Positions 21,196 to 31,080 of a stretch of 64,000 nt of DNA are shown piece by piece; within the stretch, counting starts at the first letter, position 1, and every line of letters starts with the position of its first letter. The position numbers were made by a program, and so were the translations under genes. This DNA comes from Chrysemys picta bellii. Its lineage: Eukaryota > Chordata > Testudines > Emydidae. The stretch covers positions 100,252,434 through 100,316,433 of the forward strand of contig NC_088795.1 in assembly GCF_011386835.1 (NCBI RefSeq), written 5' to 3'. The notes under the pieces were generated by a model, which was not told where the DNA came from, did no database searches, and worked only from the letters and a program-made list of their open reading frames with translations.

Positions 21196-21373
21196 CAGAG
21201 GTTCTCAACCTATTTACCATTATGGGCCACATATGCAGTTCTCTATGTGTTATGTGGGCCACATCCACATAATATACATACTACCTGTATGGCCCTGAGG
21301 ATGTAACATGGGCCACATCTTGGTGCTGATGGGGCTGCAAGCGGCCTGCGGGCCGTAAGTTGAGAACCACTGG
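21196..21373. mobile_element. hAT-like MITE
   Basis: The ends CAGAGGTTCTCAACC and GGTTGAGAACCACTGG-like (as GTTGAGAACCACTGG) are inverted copies. The flanks TTGTCTAG (21188-21195) and TTGTGTAG (21374-21381) form an 8-bp TSD with one mismatch, typical of hAT elements. Non-coding. Confidence 0.7.
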
Positions 21374-21519
21374 TTGTGTAGGCAGATTATGGCTCAGTTG
21401 TGTATCTTAAGCCCAATACTTATAATGGCTAAAGTATCAGAGGGGTAGCCGTGTTAGTCTGAATCTGTAAAAAGCAACAGAGGGTCCTGTGGCACCTTTG
21501 AGACTAACAGAAGTACTGG

Positions 21520-21558
21520 GAGCATAAGCTTTCGTGGGTAAGAACCTCACTTCTTCAG
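21520..21558 (-). ncRNA. Hammerhead-like ribozyme core in PLE tail
   Basis: Minus strand: CTGAAGA (matches hammerhead box CUGANGA), one extra A, a stem GUG[A]GGU/ACCCAC with UCUU loop, GAAA, a short stem GC-UUAU-GC, then UC as the expected cleavage dinucleotide. Penelope-like elements are known to carry hammerhead motifs. The extra A and the lack of an obvious stem I are unusual, so activity is uncertain. Confidence 0.5.
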
Positions 21559-21623
21559 ATGCAAGTAATGGAAATCTCCAGAGGCAGGTATATATCAGTG
21601 TGGAGATAACGAGGTTAGTTCAA

Positions 21624-24122
21624 TCAGGGAGGATGAGTTGCTCTGCTAGCAGTTGAGGTGTGAACACCAAGGGAGGAGAAACTGTTTCTGTAGTTGGATA
21701 GCCATTCACAGTCTTTGTTTAATCCTGATCTGATGGTGTCAAATTTGCAAATGAATTGGAGCTCAGCAGTTTCTCTTTGGAGTCTGGTCCTGAAGTTTTT
21801 TTGCTGTAAGATGGCAACCTTTACATCTGCTATTGTGTGGCCAGGGAGGTTGAAGTGTTCTCCTACAGGTTTTTGTATATTGCCATTCCTGATATCTGAC
21901 TTGTGTCCATTTATCCTCTTGCGTAGTGACTGTCCAGTTTGGCCAATGTACATAGCAGAGGGGCATTGCTGGCATATGATGGCATATATAACATTGGTGG
22001 ACGTGCAGGTGAATGAGCCGGTGATGTTGTAGCTGATCTGGTTAGGTCCAGTGATGGTGTTGCTGGTGTAGATATGTGGGCAGAGTTGGCATCGAGGTTT
22101 GTTGCATGGGTTGGTTCCTGAGTTAGAGTTGTTATGGTGCGGTGCGTGGTTGCTGGTGAGAATATGCTTAAGGTTGGCAGGTTGTCTGTGGGCGAGGACT
22201 GGCCTGCCTCCCAAGGTCTGTGAAAGTGAGGGATCATTGTCCAGGATGGGTTGTAGATCATTGATGATGCGTTGGAGAGGTTTAAGCTGAGGACTGTAGG
22301 TGATGGCCAGTGGAGTTCTGTTGGTTTCTCTTCTGGGCCTGTCTTGTAGCAGGAGGCTTCTGGGTACACGTCTGGCTCTGTTGATTTGTTTCTTTATTTC
22401 CTTGTGTGGGTATCGTAGTTTTGAGAATGCTTGGTGAAGATCTTGTAGGTGTTGGTCTCTGTCTGAGGGGTTGGAGCAGATGCGATTGTACCTCAGTGCT
22501 TGGCTGTAGACGATGGATCGTGTGGTGTGACCGGGGTGGAAGCTGGAGGCATGAAGGTAGGCGTAGCGGTCGGTGGGTTTTCGGTATAGGGTGGTGTTAA
22601 TGTGGCCATCGCTTATTTGTACGGTGGTGTCCAGGAAGTGGACCTCCCGTGTAGATTGGTCCAGGCTGAGGTTGATGGTGGGGTGGAAGCTGTTGAAAGC
22701 ATGGTGGAATTCTTCCAGGGCCTCCTTCCCATGGGTCCAGATGATGAAGATGTCATCAATATAGCGTAGGTAGAGAAGGGGCATGAGTGGACGGGAGCTG
22801 AGGAAGCGTTGTTCCAGGTCAGCCATAAAAATGTTGGCATATTGTGGGGCCATGCGGGTGCCCATAGCGGTGCCACTGGTCTGGAGGTATATATTGTCAC
22901 CAAATTTGAAATAATTGTGTGTGAGGATAAAGTCACAGAGCTCAGCAATAAGTTGTGCTGTGTCATCATCAGGGATACTGTTCCTGACAGCTTGTATTCC
23001 ATCTGTATGTGGGATGTTTGTGTAGAGAGCCTCTACATCCATGGTGGCTAGGATGGTGTTTTCTGGGAGGTCACCAATGCATTGTAGTTTCCTCAGGAAA
23101 TCTGTGGTGTCACGGAGATAGCTGGGAGTGCTGGTGGCGTAGGGTCTGAGTAGGGAGTCCACATATCCAGACAGTCCTTCAGTGAGAGTGCCAATGCCCG
23201 AGATGATGGGGCGTCCAGGATTTCCAGGTTTGTGGATCTTAGGTAGTAGATAGAATAACCCCGGTCGGGGCTCTAAGGGTATGTTGATTTGTTCCTGTGT
23301 TAGTGTAGGGAGTGTCCTGAGTAGATGGTGTAGTTTCTTAGTGTATTCCTCAGTGGGATCTGAGGAAAGCGGCCTGTAGAATTGGGTATTGGAGAGTTGT
23401 CTGGCAGCCTCCTTCTGGTAGTCAGACCTGTTCATGATGACAACAGCACCTCCTTTATCAGCCTCTTTGGTGATAATGTCAGGGTGGTTTCTGAGGCTGT
23501 GGATGGCATTGCGTTCTGCACGACTTAGGTTATGAGGCAAGCGATGTCGTTTTTCCACAATTTCTGCCTGTGCACGTCGGCGGAAGCATTCTATGTATAG
23601 GTCCAGACTGTCATTTCGACCCTCAGGAGGAGTCCATGTGGAGTTCTTCTTCCTGTGTTGTTGGTGGGAGGGTATCTGTGTATCAGTGCGCTGTTCAGTG
23701 TTATCATGAAAGTATTCTTTGAGTCGGAGGCGGCGAAAGTAGGCTTCCAGATCACCACAGAACTGTATCATGTTCGTGGGGGTGCTGGGGCAAAAGGAGA
23801 GTCCCCGAGATAGGACAGACTCTTCTGCTGGGTTGAGTGTGTAGCTGGATAAATTGACGATATTGCTGGGTGAGTTAGGGGTACCCCTGTTGTGGCCCCA
23901 TGTGGCAGGTAGGATTTTAGACAGCTTACGGTCCTTTTTCCTTTGTAGAGAGGTGAAGTGTGTAATGTAGATCTCCTGTCTTATTTTAGTAAAGTCCGTT
24001 TGTGTGGAGGGTTGGTTATTTATGAGAGTCTCCAGGTTGGAGAGCTCTGCACCTGCACGTCCACCAATGTTATATATGCCATCATATGCCAGCAATGCCC
24101 CTCTGCTATGTACATTGGCCAA
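21624..24122 (-). CDS. Penelope-like reverse transcriptase with GIY-YIG endonuclease (832-aa frame)
   Basis: Residues 25-832 form a PLE protein. RT motifs include PKIHKPG (294-300), MDVEALYTNI with D362, SGTAMGTRMAPQYANIFMA, and the catalytic YIDD (454-457). A Cys-rich block CNKPRCQLCPH (673-683), matching the zinc motif of animal PLEs, precedes the GIY-YIG nuclease. The nuclease has VIY 711-713, YIG 725-727, R734, H740 and E755. PLE proteins reverse-transcribe their RNA at a nick made by the GIY-YIG domain. The first 24 residues of the frame are encoded antisense to the inverted copy of the endonuclease gene, so they are chimeric and the natural start is lost. No internal stop was seen, so the catalytic part looks intact. 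Confidence 0.9.
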   Translation of the reverse strand: MANVHSRGALLAYDGIYNIGGRAGAELSNLETLINNQPSTQTDFTKIRQEIYITHFTSLQRKKDRKLSKILPATWGHNRGTPNSPSNIVNLSSYTLNPAEESVLSRGLSFCPSTPTNMIQFCGDLEAYFRRLRLKEYFHDNTEQRTDTQIPSHQQHRKKNSTWTPPEGRNDSLDLYIECFRRRAQAEIVEKRHRLPHNLSRAERNAIHSLRNHPDIITKEADKGGAVVIMNRSDYQKEAARQLSNTQFYRPLSSDPTEEYTKKLHHLLRTLPTLTQEQINIPLEPRPGLFYLLPKIHKPGNPGRPIISGIGTLTEGLSGYVDSLLRPYATSTPSYLRDTTDFLRKLQCIGDLPENTILATMDVEALYTNIPHTDGIQAVRNSIPDDDTAQLIAELCDFILTHNYFKFGDNIYLQTSGTAMGTRMAPQYANIFMADLEQRFLSSRPLMPLLYLRYIDDIFIIWTHGKEALEEFHHAFNSFHPTINLSLDQSTREVHFLDTTVQISDGHINTTLYRKPTDRYAYLHASSFHPGHTTRSIVYSQALRYNRICSNPSDRDQHLQDLHQAFSKLRYPHKEIKKQINRARRVPRSLLLQDRPRRETNRTPLAITYSPQLKPLQRIINDLQPILDNDPSLSQTLGGRPVLAHRQPANLKHILTSNHAPHHNNSNSGTNPCNKPRCQLCPHIYTSNTITGPNQISYNITGSFTCTSTNVIYAIICQQCPSAMYIGQTGQSLRKRINGHKSDIRNGNIQKPVGEHFNLPGHTIADVKVAILQQKNFRTRLQRETAELQFICKFDTIRSGLNKDCEWLSNYRNSFSSLGVHTSTASRATHPP

Positions 24123-24437
24123 ACTGGACAGTCACTACGCAAGAGGATAAATGGACACAAGTCAGATATCAGGAATGGCAATATACAAAAACCTGTAGGA
24201 GAACACTTCAACCTCCCTGGCCACACAATAGCAGATGTAAAGGTTGCCATCTTACAGCAAAAAAACTTCAGGACCAGACTCCAAAGAGAAACTGCTGAGC
24301 TCCAATTCATTTGCAAATTTGACACCATCAGATCAGGATTAAACAAAGACTGTGAATGGCTATCCAACTACAGAAACAGTTTCTCCTCCCTTGGTGTTCA
24401 CACCTCAACTGCTAGCAGAGCAACTCATCCTCCCTGA
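24050..24437 (+). pseudogene. Inverted PLE endonuclease fragment
   Basis: Plus-strand frame CTCTSTNVIYAIICQQC onward through QRETAELQFICKFDTIRSG to the PLE stop. Identical in protein sequence to residues 706-832 of the minus-strand PLE ORF. It lacks the reverse transcriptase and is the coding part of the second arm of the foldback. Confidence 0.85.
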
Positions 24438-24502
24438 TTGAACTAACCTCGTTATCTCCACACTGATATATACCTGCCTCTGGAGATTTCCATTACTTGC
24501 AT

Positions 24503-24541
24503 CTGAAGAAGTGAGGTTCTTACCCACGAAAGCTTATGCTC
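24503..24541 (+). ncRNA. Hammerhead-like ribozyme core (inverted arm)
   Basis: Same motif as 21520-21558 in the inverted arm of the same insertion: CTGAAGA at 24503, the stem-loop, GAAA, and GCTTATGCTC ending at 24541. Confidence 0.5.
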
Positions 24542-24592
24542 CCAGTACTTCTGTTAGTCTCAAAGGTGCCACAGGACCCTCAATGGCTAAAG

Positions 24593-25490
24593 GAGATTCT
24601 CCTTTAGCTAGTTCTCTCTCTTCTGTTACAGTGAATGGCCCTGTTATACAGCACAGTGATGATGGCTAAATCCTAGCTTGCCACAGATTTGTTACAATAA
24701 CTTAGATTTTTACTAACTTAAACTCTCAGTGGGCCTTGCTGTCAGTGCAGGATTCAGGCCCCACTGTGTTTGTTAAAATCAGGTCTAGTTACTGGACTGA
24801 CATTCACGTATTTTAGTTTTCTCAACCAGGAGATAGTTGAAAGTATTTTGTAAAGGATTTTAATAAGTAAGTAACTTGTGTACAACGTCAATCATTAGTT
24901 GTCTCTGTTAATATTGATTCAGAACACGAAAGAGTCTGTTTCGTGCATGAAAGAGTGCCGTGCATGAAAGGCTTTGTATGAGTTTCTGGTCCTTGCTCTG
25001 GCTTCTTCACGCTGCTCCAGTGACGCAAAACTGCCAGAAAGCCAGTTTAACCAGCTACCTCATGATACCCCCAGTGTAGGGGCATCCCAAAGTGAGATTG
25101 GGACAACACAGCAAATCTTACACCACTCCCCTCGCCCCACCCTATGGGATCAGGCTGCCCAGAACATCCTGTGTTGCGTGTTCATCAGCTGGAACATAAT
25201 AAGCAGGGTTAATGAGGCCACAAGGAGAAAACATTTCCTAGTCCTTTGTCTTTAAGAAAGATGTTCTGAAGCAGCCTCTTGCTGTGGTAACTATGTATTT
25301 CTTTCTGTAAAGAACAGTAAATGGACAGATGACATGCATAACTGAGCAACATGTAGGTCACTGCAACCTGAGGCTACAGTAAAATCCACACCCACTTCTT
25401 AAAATTACTTGAATCTCTGGATTTAATGGTCAAATGCTTATTCCACCCTCCTTGTGGCCTTATATAACCCTTATGTGTAGCACAATTGCA
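24593..25490. other. Non-coding stretch
   Basis: No gene or repeat with clear ends recognised between the PLE and the hAT-like cluster. Confidence 0.4.
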
Positions 25491-25498
25491 TTCTTCAG

Positions 25499-25963
25499 CA
25501 GGGCCAGTGCTACCATTAACGCAACCTAGGCGGTTGCCTAGGGTGCCAAGATTTGGGGGCGCCAAAAAGCGGTGCCCCCAATTATTTTTTTATAGTGTTC
25601 CTGGGCTGGGCTGCCAGCAGCGCGCTGACACGTGTGGCTCAGACTCCCTCTCCCAGCGCAGTGGCCGCTCCACTTCTCCTGCCTCCCAGGCTTGCGGCGC
25701 CAATCAGCTGTTGGCGCTGCAAGCCTAGGAGGGGAGGAGAATTAGAGCGGGGGCAGCGTGCTCAGGGAGGAGGTGGAGCAGAGGTGAGCTGGGGTGGGGA
25801 GCTGCTACACGGGGGGGCGCCTCAGGGCAGAGGTGGGATGCTGCTGCGGGGGGGGAGGGTGCCTCAGGGCGGGGAGGCAGGGATCTGCCGCAGGGCTTGG
25901 GGGGGGGGGGGGGGTAAGGTGGAAGTTTTGCCTAGGGCATGAAACTTCCTTGCACCGGCCCTG
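25499..25963. mobile_element. hAT-like GC-rich MITE
   Basis: The ends CAGGGCCAGTGCTACC and TTGCACCGGCCCTG are inverted copies. A perfect 8-bp TSD TTCTTCAG lies at 25491-25498 and 25964-25971. The GC-rich interior includes a long G-run near 25898-25914 and carries no protein. Confidence 0.8.
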
Positions 25964-26085
25964 TTCTTCAGAATTAAAAGGCTTTGGTAAATAGTGTAGC
26001 ACTGAAATCTGTATGACTTTGTCTCTTCAGTTTCTGTAATGCTGATGCTTTAGAGTTGAGCAGAAAACTTCTGCAGGGTCTACAT

Positions 26086-26399
26086 CAGTGGTGGGCAACC
26101 TGTGGCCCACGGGCCGCACACAGCCTGTCAGGGTAATCTGCTGGCGTGCCACCAGCCAGTTTGTTTACATTTGCACTGCCGCCTGCAGCTCCCAGTGGCT
26201 GCGGTTTGCCATTCCCGGCCAATGGGAGCTGTGGGAAGCAGTGCGGGCCACAGGGACATGTTGGCTGCCGCTTCCCGCAGCTCCTATTGGCCGGGAATGG
26301 TGAACTGCGACCACTGGGAACTGCAGGTGGCCGTGCAAATGTAAACAAACTGTCTGGCTGCCCATCAGCCGCAGTTGGGCCGCAGGTTGCCCCCCACTG
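26086..26399. mobile_element. hAT-like MITE
   Basis: The ends CAGTGGTGGGCAACCTG and CAGGTTGCCCCCCACTG are inverted copies. The flanks GTCTACAT (26078-26085) and GTCTATAT (26400-26407) are an 8-bp TSD with one mismatch. The interior contains GC-rich inverted words around CCAATGGGAGCT also found at 39437-39599 and 53960-54010. Confidence 0.8.
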
Positions 26400-26483
26400 G
26401 TCTATATGCTTCTGTGCTGACTGCTGTGCACAGCAATTATTGACAATCCAGATCTGCAGATTATACAGTAAGTCTACATAAAG

Positions 26484-27113
26484 CAGTGGTTCTCAATGTA
26501 TTTTGCAGCCCACAATTTGGTACCTGGGCTGCAGGTTTAGAACCAGAGTGCCCCCCAGCCCCAACCTCCCCACAGACCCCTATGCCCAGCGCCTTCTCCA
26601 TAGAGTGGGACCAGGAGCAGACCCTGCTGCGGAGCTGGGCAGCAGGGCAGCCCCAGACCCCACCATGCAGCAAGGCAGAGCAGCTCTGGCTGCCCCGGAC
26701 CCTGCTGCTGGGGCAGGGCAGCTCGGCAACCCGACTCTGCCGTCTGGGGCAGGGCACCTCAGCAGCCCTGGACCCCCCCACGTGGGGCAGGGCAGGGCAG
26801 CCCCGGACTCCACTGTGCAGGGCAGGACAGCCCCAGACCTCACTGCACAGGCAGAGCAGCTCCAGACCCCACTGCACGGGGCAGGGCAACCCTGGTGGCC
26901 CCAGACCCTGCTGCACCAGGTAGTAGGGCAGCTTGGCCCCTGGGCCCCGCCGGGATGGGCGGCAGGGCAGCCGGGACCCCAGACCCTGCCGTGCCGGTGT
27001 AGCAGCCTGGTAGCCCAGACCCCACCATATGGGCCCTTGTGCCTTTAGCACACAGCTGGGCTTCATCTGTGTGCTAATTGGGCCGCATGCGGCCTGTGGG
27101 TTGAGAACCACTG
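26484..27113. mobile_element. hAT-like GC-rich element
   Basis: The ends CAGTGGTTCTCAA and TTGAGAACCACTG are inverted copies. A perfect 8-bp TSD ACATAAAG lies at 26476-26483 and 27114-27121. The interior is a run of diverged CCCAGACCC-type GC-rich units; the open frames across it are compositional. Confidence 0.85.
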
Positions 27114-27174
27114 ACATAAAGAGTCTTAGTGCAGAAAACGCCATGGGGAGTCAAGAGAGGGCCTAAGACACTCA

Positions 27175-28352
27175 GGCCTTGTCTACACTACACAGTTTTG
27201 TTGGCAAAGGTAGCGTTTGTTGACAAAACAGAGGTGTACACACTAGAAAACTACTTTTGGTGACAAAACTCTCCTCTTTTGCTGACAAAATAAAAAACAC
27301 CTTGATGAGTCACATAGAGCTTTTTGCAGCAAAGTTAGAGCAACAAAGTGTCAGTGTAGACACTGCATTTGTTACGTCACGTAACTGGCCTCCAGGAGGT
27401 ATCCCACATTGACTGCTCTGCTCACTGTTTTGAACTCAGCTGCCCTGCATCCAGCTATACAGGTATGTGCCCCCCGCCCCTTTCAAAGCCTCTCAAAGTT
27501 TGGAAACTGCTCAGCATGGAGAGCTCACATAGCTCCTGCCAGCTGAGCATGCCGGTTCCAGCAGCAAACACATTCCTGCCTGGACTACAGGGGAGGGGAT
27601 GGATCTTCTTGGGCTGTGGGGAGAGGAGACCCTGGGAGACCTCTGAGGGAATCACAGACTCATTAATGTGGAATCCTGCTCTCCCACAGCAGAAGCAGGA
27701 AGGCAGGGCAGGCTACTGCTGGAGGAGGAGGGCAAGAGACTCATGCTCTGCTATGCAAAGCCAGGGAGGGAGGCAGGGGCCGATGTGTGTGTGTGGGGGG
27801 GGTGCCCCTCCCCCTTCCTCAGGACTGGTTGCATTAGGGTGACCAGATGTCCCGATTTTATAGGGACAGTCCCGATTTTTGGGTCTTTCACTTATATAAG
27901 CTCTTATTACCCCACACCCCGTCCCGATTTTTCACACTTGCTGTCTGGTCACCCTAGGTTTCATCCAGCTTCTGTGTGAACTTAAAAAGACGGCATGCCT
28001 GATGTACTCACTCTCCGCCAACACACACACTTCCCCCTCCCCCACTTCAGTTGAAAAGCAGCTGGCAATCTAATAGGATGCCCATGGAATGATGGGATTG
28101 AGAAACCTGCATCATGTGATGCTGTACCTGCCCCATGAGGCACTGCAAACCCTTCCCAAAGCATCCTGTGGCCAGTTGCACAGTGGGATAGCTACCCACG
28201 CTGCTCTCTGTGTCACTGCAAGAGCTGCTATTGTGGCTGAGCTCTGCCAACACAAAGAACATAGTGTGGATATGCAACAGCGGTTTAATTAAAGTGGTGG
28301 CTGTGTGTCGGCATACATTGCGTTGACAAAACTCTGTAGTACAGACCAGGCC
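27175..28352. mobile_element. Non-autonomous DNA transposon with Harbinger-like ends
   Basis: The ends GGCCTTGTCTACACTACACA and, inverted, the CAAAACTCTGTAGTACAGACC region before 28352, match over about 28 bases. Flanking TCA triplets (27172-27174, 28353-28355) fit a 3-bp TSD. The terminal GGCCTTG.CTACACT resembles the full Harbinger element at 11204. No transposase inside. It contains a nested MITE at 27836-27955. Confidence 0.65.
27836..27955. mobile_element. Small nested MITE with AGGGTGACCAGA ends
   Basis: The ends AGGGTGACCAGATGTCCCG and TGTCTGGTCACCCT are inverted copies around a 120-bp core with repeated GTCCCGATTTT words. It sits inside the 27175-28352 element, so it is the younger of the two. 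Confidence 0.75.
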
Positions 28353-28838
28353 TCAGTGAAGTAGCCTGTACTTTGCAGGTTGCCCTCAGAGGAAAAGAGG
28401 TTGGGGGTTTTCAAGGGAAACAGGTGTGGGCTTTCAAAACCATGGACCCCATTGATCTGTGGGGGAACTCTGCCTCTAGCCCCACAGAATTCAAAGCACT
28501 TGTGTTGCTCCTCAGCTCCCCCATGCTACTCCCTTGCAGAAAGACTTCTTCAGAATCTATACCATTATTGGCTGCTTTCCCCCCCTCCATGGCTGAGTAG
28601 TAGCAGTTGGAGAAAAGCTGCTGGTTTAATTAGGGTCAGCATCATTGCTTTGAGGATAGCTAAGGAATTTGGAAGGGAGCGTATTGCAAAGTATATTAGG
28701 GGATGGGTTTACTTCCTTTCCCTCCCTAAACTCTGATATCAAACATATTCAAGTATCAGAGGGGTAGCCGTGTTAGTCTGAATCTGTAAAAAGCAACAGA
28801 GGGTCCTGTGGCACCTTTGAGACTAACAGAAGTATTGG

Positions 28839-28877
28839 GAGCATAAGCTTTCGTGGGTAAGAACCTCACTTCTTCAG
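28839..28877 (-). ncRNA. Hammerhead-like ribozyme core
   Basis: Same core as 21520-21558 (CTGAAGA box, stem with UCUU loop, GAAA, GCTTATGCTC) in the left arm of the palindrome. Confidence 0.5.
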
Positions 28878-28942
28878 ATGCAAGTAATGGAAATCTCTAG
28901 AGGCAGGTATATATCAGTGTGGAGATAACGAGGTTAGTTCAA

Positions 28943-29533
28943 TCAGGGAGGGTGAGGTGCTCTGCTAGCAGTTGAGGTGTGAACACCAAGGGAGGAGAAA
29001 CTGTTTCTGTAGTTGGATAGCCATTCACAGTCTTTGTTTAATCCTGATCTGATGGTGTCAAATTTGCAAATGAACTGGAGCTCAGCAGTTTCTCTTTGGA
29101 GTCTGGTCCTGAAGTTTTTTTGCTGTAAGATGGCAACCTTTACATCTGCTATTGTGTGGCCAGGGAGGTTGAAGTGTTCTCCTACAGGTTTTTGTATATT
29201 GCCATTCCTGATGTCTGACTTGTGTCCATTTATCCTCTTGCGTAGTGACTGTCCAGTTTGGCCAATGTACATAGCAGAGGGGCATTGCTGGCATATGATG
29301 GCATATATAACATTAGTGGACGTGCAGGTGAATGAGCCGGTGATGTTGTAGCTGATCTGGTTAGGTCCAGTGATGGTGTTGCTGGTGTAGATATGTGGGC
29401 AGAGTTGGCATCGAGGTTTGTTGCATGGGTTGGTTCCTGAGTTAGAGTTGTTATGGTGCGGTGCGTGGTTGCTGGTGAGAATATGCTTAAGGTTGGCAGG
29501 TTGTCTGTGGGCGAGGACTGGCCTGCCTCCCAA
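28943..29533 (-). pseudogene. PLE C-terminal endonuclease fragment, left arm
   Basis: 196-aa frame from MGGRPVLAHRQPANLKHILT to the PLE stop, including the CNKPRCQLCPH zinc block and the VIY...YIG nuclease. It matches residues 638-832 of the PLE ORF at 21624-24122 with one noted change (T to P near the C-terminus). It is a fragment without RT. Confidence 0.85.
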
Positions 29534-29626
29534 GGTCTGTGAAAGTGAGGGATCATTGTCCAGGATGGGTTGTAGATCAGTGATCTACAACCCATCCTGG
29601 ACAATGATCCCTCACTTTCACAGACC

Positions 29627-30217
29627 TTGGGAGGCAGGCCAGTCCTCGCCCACAGACAACCTGCCAACCTTAAGCATATTCTCACCAGCAACCACGCACC
29701 GCACCATAACAACTCTAACTCAGGAACCAACCCATGCAACAAACCTCGATGCCAACTCTGCCCACATATCTACACCAGCAACACCATCACTGGACCTAAC
29801 CAGATCAGCTACAACATCACCGGCTCATTCACCTGCACGTCCACTAATGTTATATATGCCATCATATGCCAGCAATGCCCCTCTGCTATGTACATTGGCC
29901 AAACTGGACAGTCACTACGCAAGAGGATAAATGGACACAAGTCAGACATCAGGAATGGCAATATACAAAAACCTGTAGGAGAACACTTCAACCTCCCTGG
30001 CCACACAATAGCAGATGTAAAGGTTGCCATCTTACAGCAAAAAAACTTCAGGACCAGACTCCAAAGAGAAACTGCTGAGCTCCAGTTCATTTGCAAATTT
30101 GACACCATCAGATCAGGATTAAACAAAGACTGTGAATGGCTATCCAACTACAGAAACAGTTTCTCCTCCCTTGGTGTTCACACCTCAACTGCTAGCAGAG
30201 CACCTCACCCTCCCTGA
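29627..30217 (+). pseudogene. PLE C-terminal endonuclease fragment, right arm
   Basis: Mirror copy of 28943-29533 about position 29580. The predicted protein is identical to that of the left arm. Confidence 0.85.
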
Positions 30218-30282
30218 TTGAACTAACCTCGTTATCTCCACACTGATATATACCTGCCTCTAGAGATTTCCATTACTTGCAT

Positions 30283-30321
30283 CTGAAGAAGTGAGGTTCT
30301 TACCCACGAAAGCTTATGCTC
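30283..30321 (+). ncRNA. Hammerhead-like ribozyme core
   Basis: Mirror copy of 28839-28877 in the right arm. Confidence 0.5.
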
Positions 30322-30399
30322 CCAATACTTCTGTTAAACATATTCAATTTACCTTTCAATGCAATTACTAATTGCTTTATTATACTCCTGCATATAGAT

Positions 30400-30512
30400 C
30401 TGCTGATTGTAGGCTCCTTCGGACAGGGACTATATTTTTGTTATGTGTTTATACAATATCTAGCACAATGAGCCTGGGGCTTCTAGGTGCTACTATAATA
30501 CAAATAAAATAT
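30400..30512 (+). repeat. L2/MIR-like 3' tail
   Basis: GTAGGCTCCTTCGGACAGGG, then TATCTAGCACAATGAGCC and a terminal AATACAAATAAAATA, match the shared L2/MIR tail layout (CTC...GGGCAGGGACT...CTAGCACA...AATAAA). An old, diverged copy. Confidence 0.55.
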
Positions 30513-31080
30513 ACAGTATTGTAAGAAATCTGTTGCCACCTCTGCTGCTCCATTTGTCATTATGTTGCAAACCGTAGCCACTCAGAACTTCACAGAAATG
30601 GGTATAGATCCTACGCTTCCAGAGCACACATTCCCATCAGTTGAGTCAACAGCAAGATTTTTGGGGAGAAAAACAAATATATAGGACAGACCATGAAATG
30701 AGAGCAGGATTAGAATGGGAAAGGAACTAAGGGAAGAAAAGCTGCTTGCTTTTGCCATTTGACATTGGGGCCACAAAAAAACCCCAGGGGTGACTATAAA
30801 GACGGAATTGGCTTGAATATTATAACTATGCCATATGAGAAAGGGATATCTGCTTTATGAGCTGTGCAAAATCTTTCATCAAAACTCGGTTGTGAAACTA
30901 GAATTTGTTAATTGTTTTTACCAATTTAATTGAGCTTGGATTTCTCACAAACAGTTCAGAGCAATTATTGAGTCAGTGATTCAATGTTTGGAATTCATAT
31001 GTACCAACGTCATATAGTCTTGTTTCTGTTCTGTGATTGGAAGGCCTATACCTTATAATAAACATCTGCCTCAAACATTA

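Larger units (their letters stand above)
21435..24581 (-). mobile_element. Penelope-like retroelement with RT-endonuclease ORF and inverted tail
   Basis: Bounded by an 11-bp TSD AATGGCTAAAG (21424-21434 and 24582-24592). The minus-strand element runs from about 24049 to 21435. The piece 24050-24581 is an inverted copy of 21480-22011, exactly 532 bases in both, so its tail lacks the terminal 45 bases. Both arms share variants not found in the 28753-30335 copy. The element is presumably 5'-truncated where the inverted copy joins. Confidence 0.92.
28753..30335. mobile_element. Palindromic Penelope-like insertion (family 1 tails)
   Basis: Two inverted 3' portions of a PLE meet at a single-base centre (29580). 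The left arm is 28753-29579 (minus, complete tail); the right arm is 29581-30336 (plus), mirroring 28824-29579 over 756 bases, so the right tail lacks 71 bases. A 12-bp TSD AAACATATTCAA lies at 28741-28752 and 30336-30347, with one base shared with the arm. Each arm encodes the same 196-aa PLE C-terminus with the GIY-YIG nuclease; the reverse transcriptase is absent from both. Confidence 0.93.

Noticed and set aside
26461..27144. Long open frames on both strands in GC-rich DNA (up to 227 aa)
   Set aside because: They lie in a hAT-like MITE with degenerate GC-rich repeats; no domain is visible and frames overlap on both strands.
29580..29580. Palindrome centre as a hairpin telomere or replication origin
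   Set aside because: The 12-bp TSD and homology to PLE tails explain it as a transposon foldback in a chromosome.
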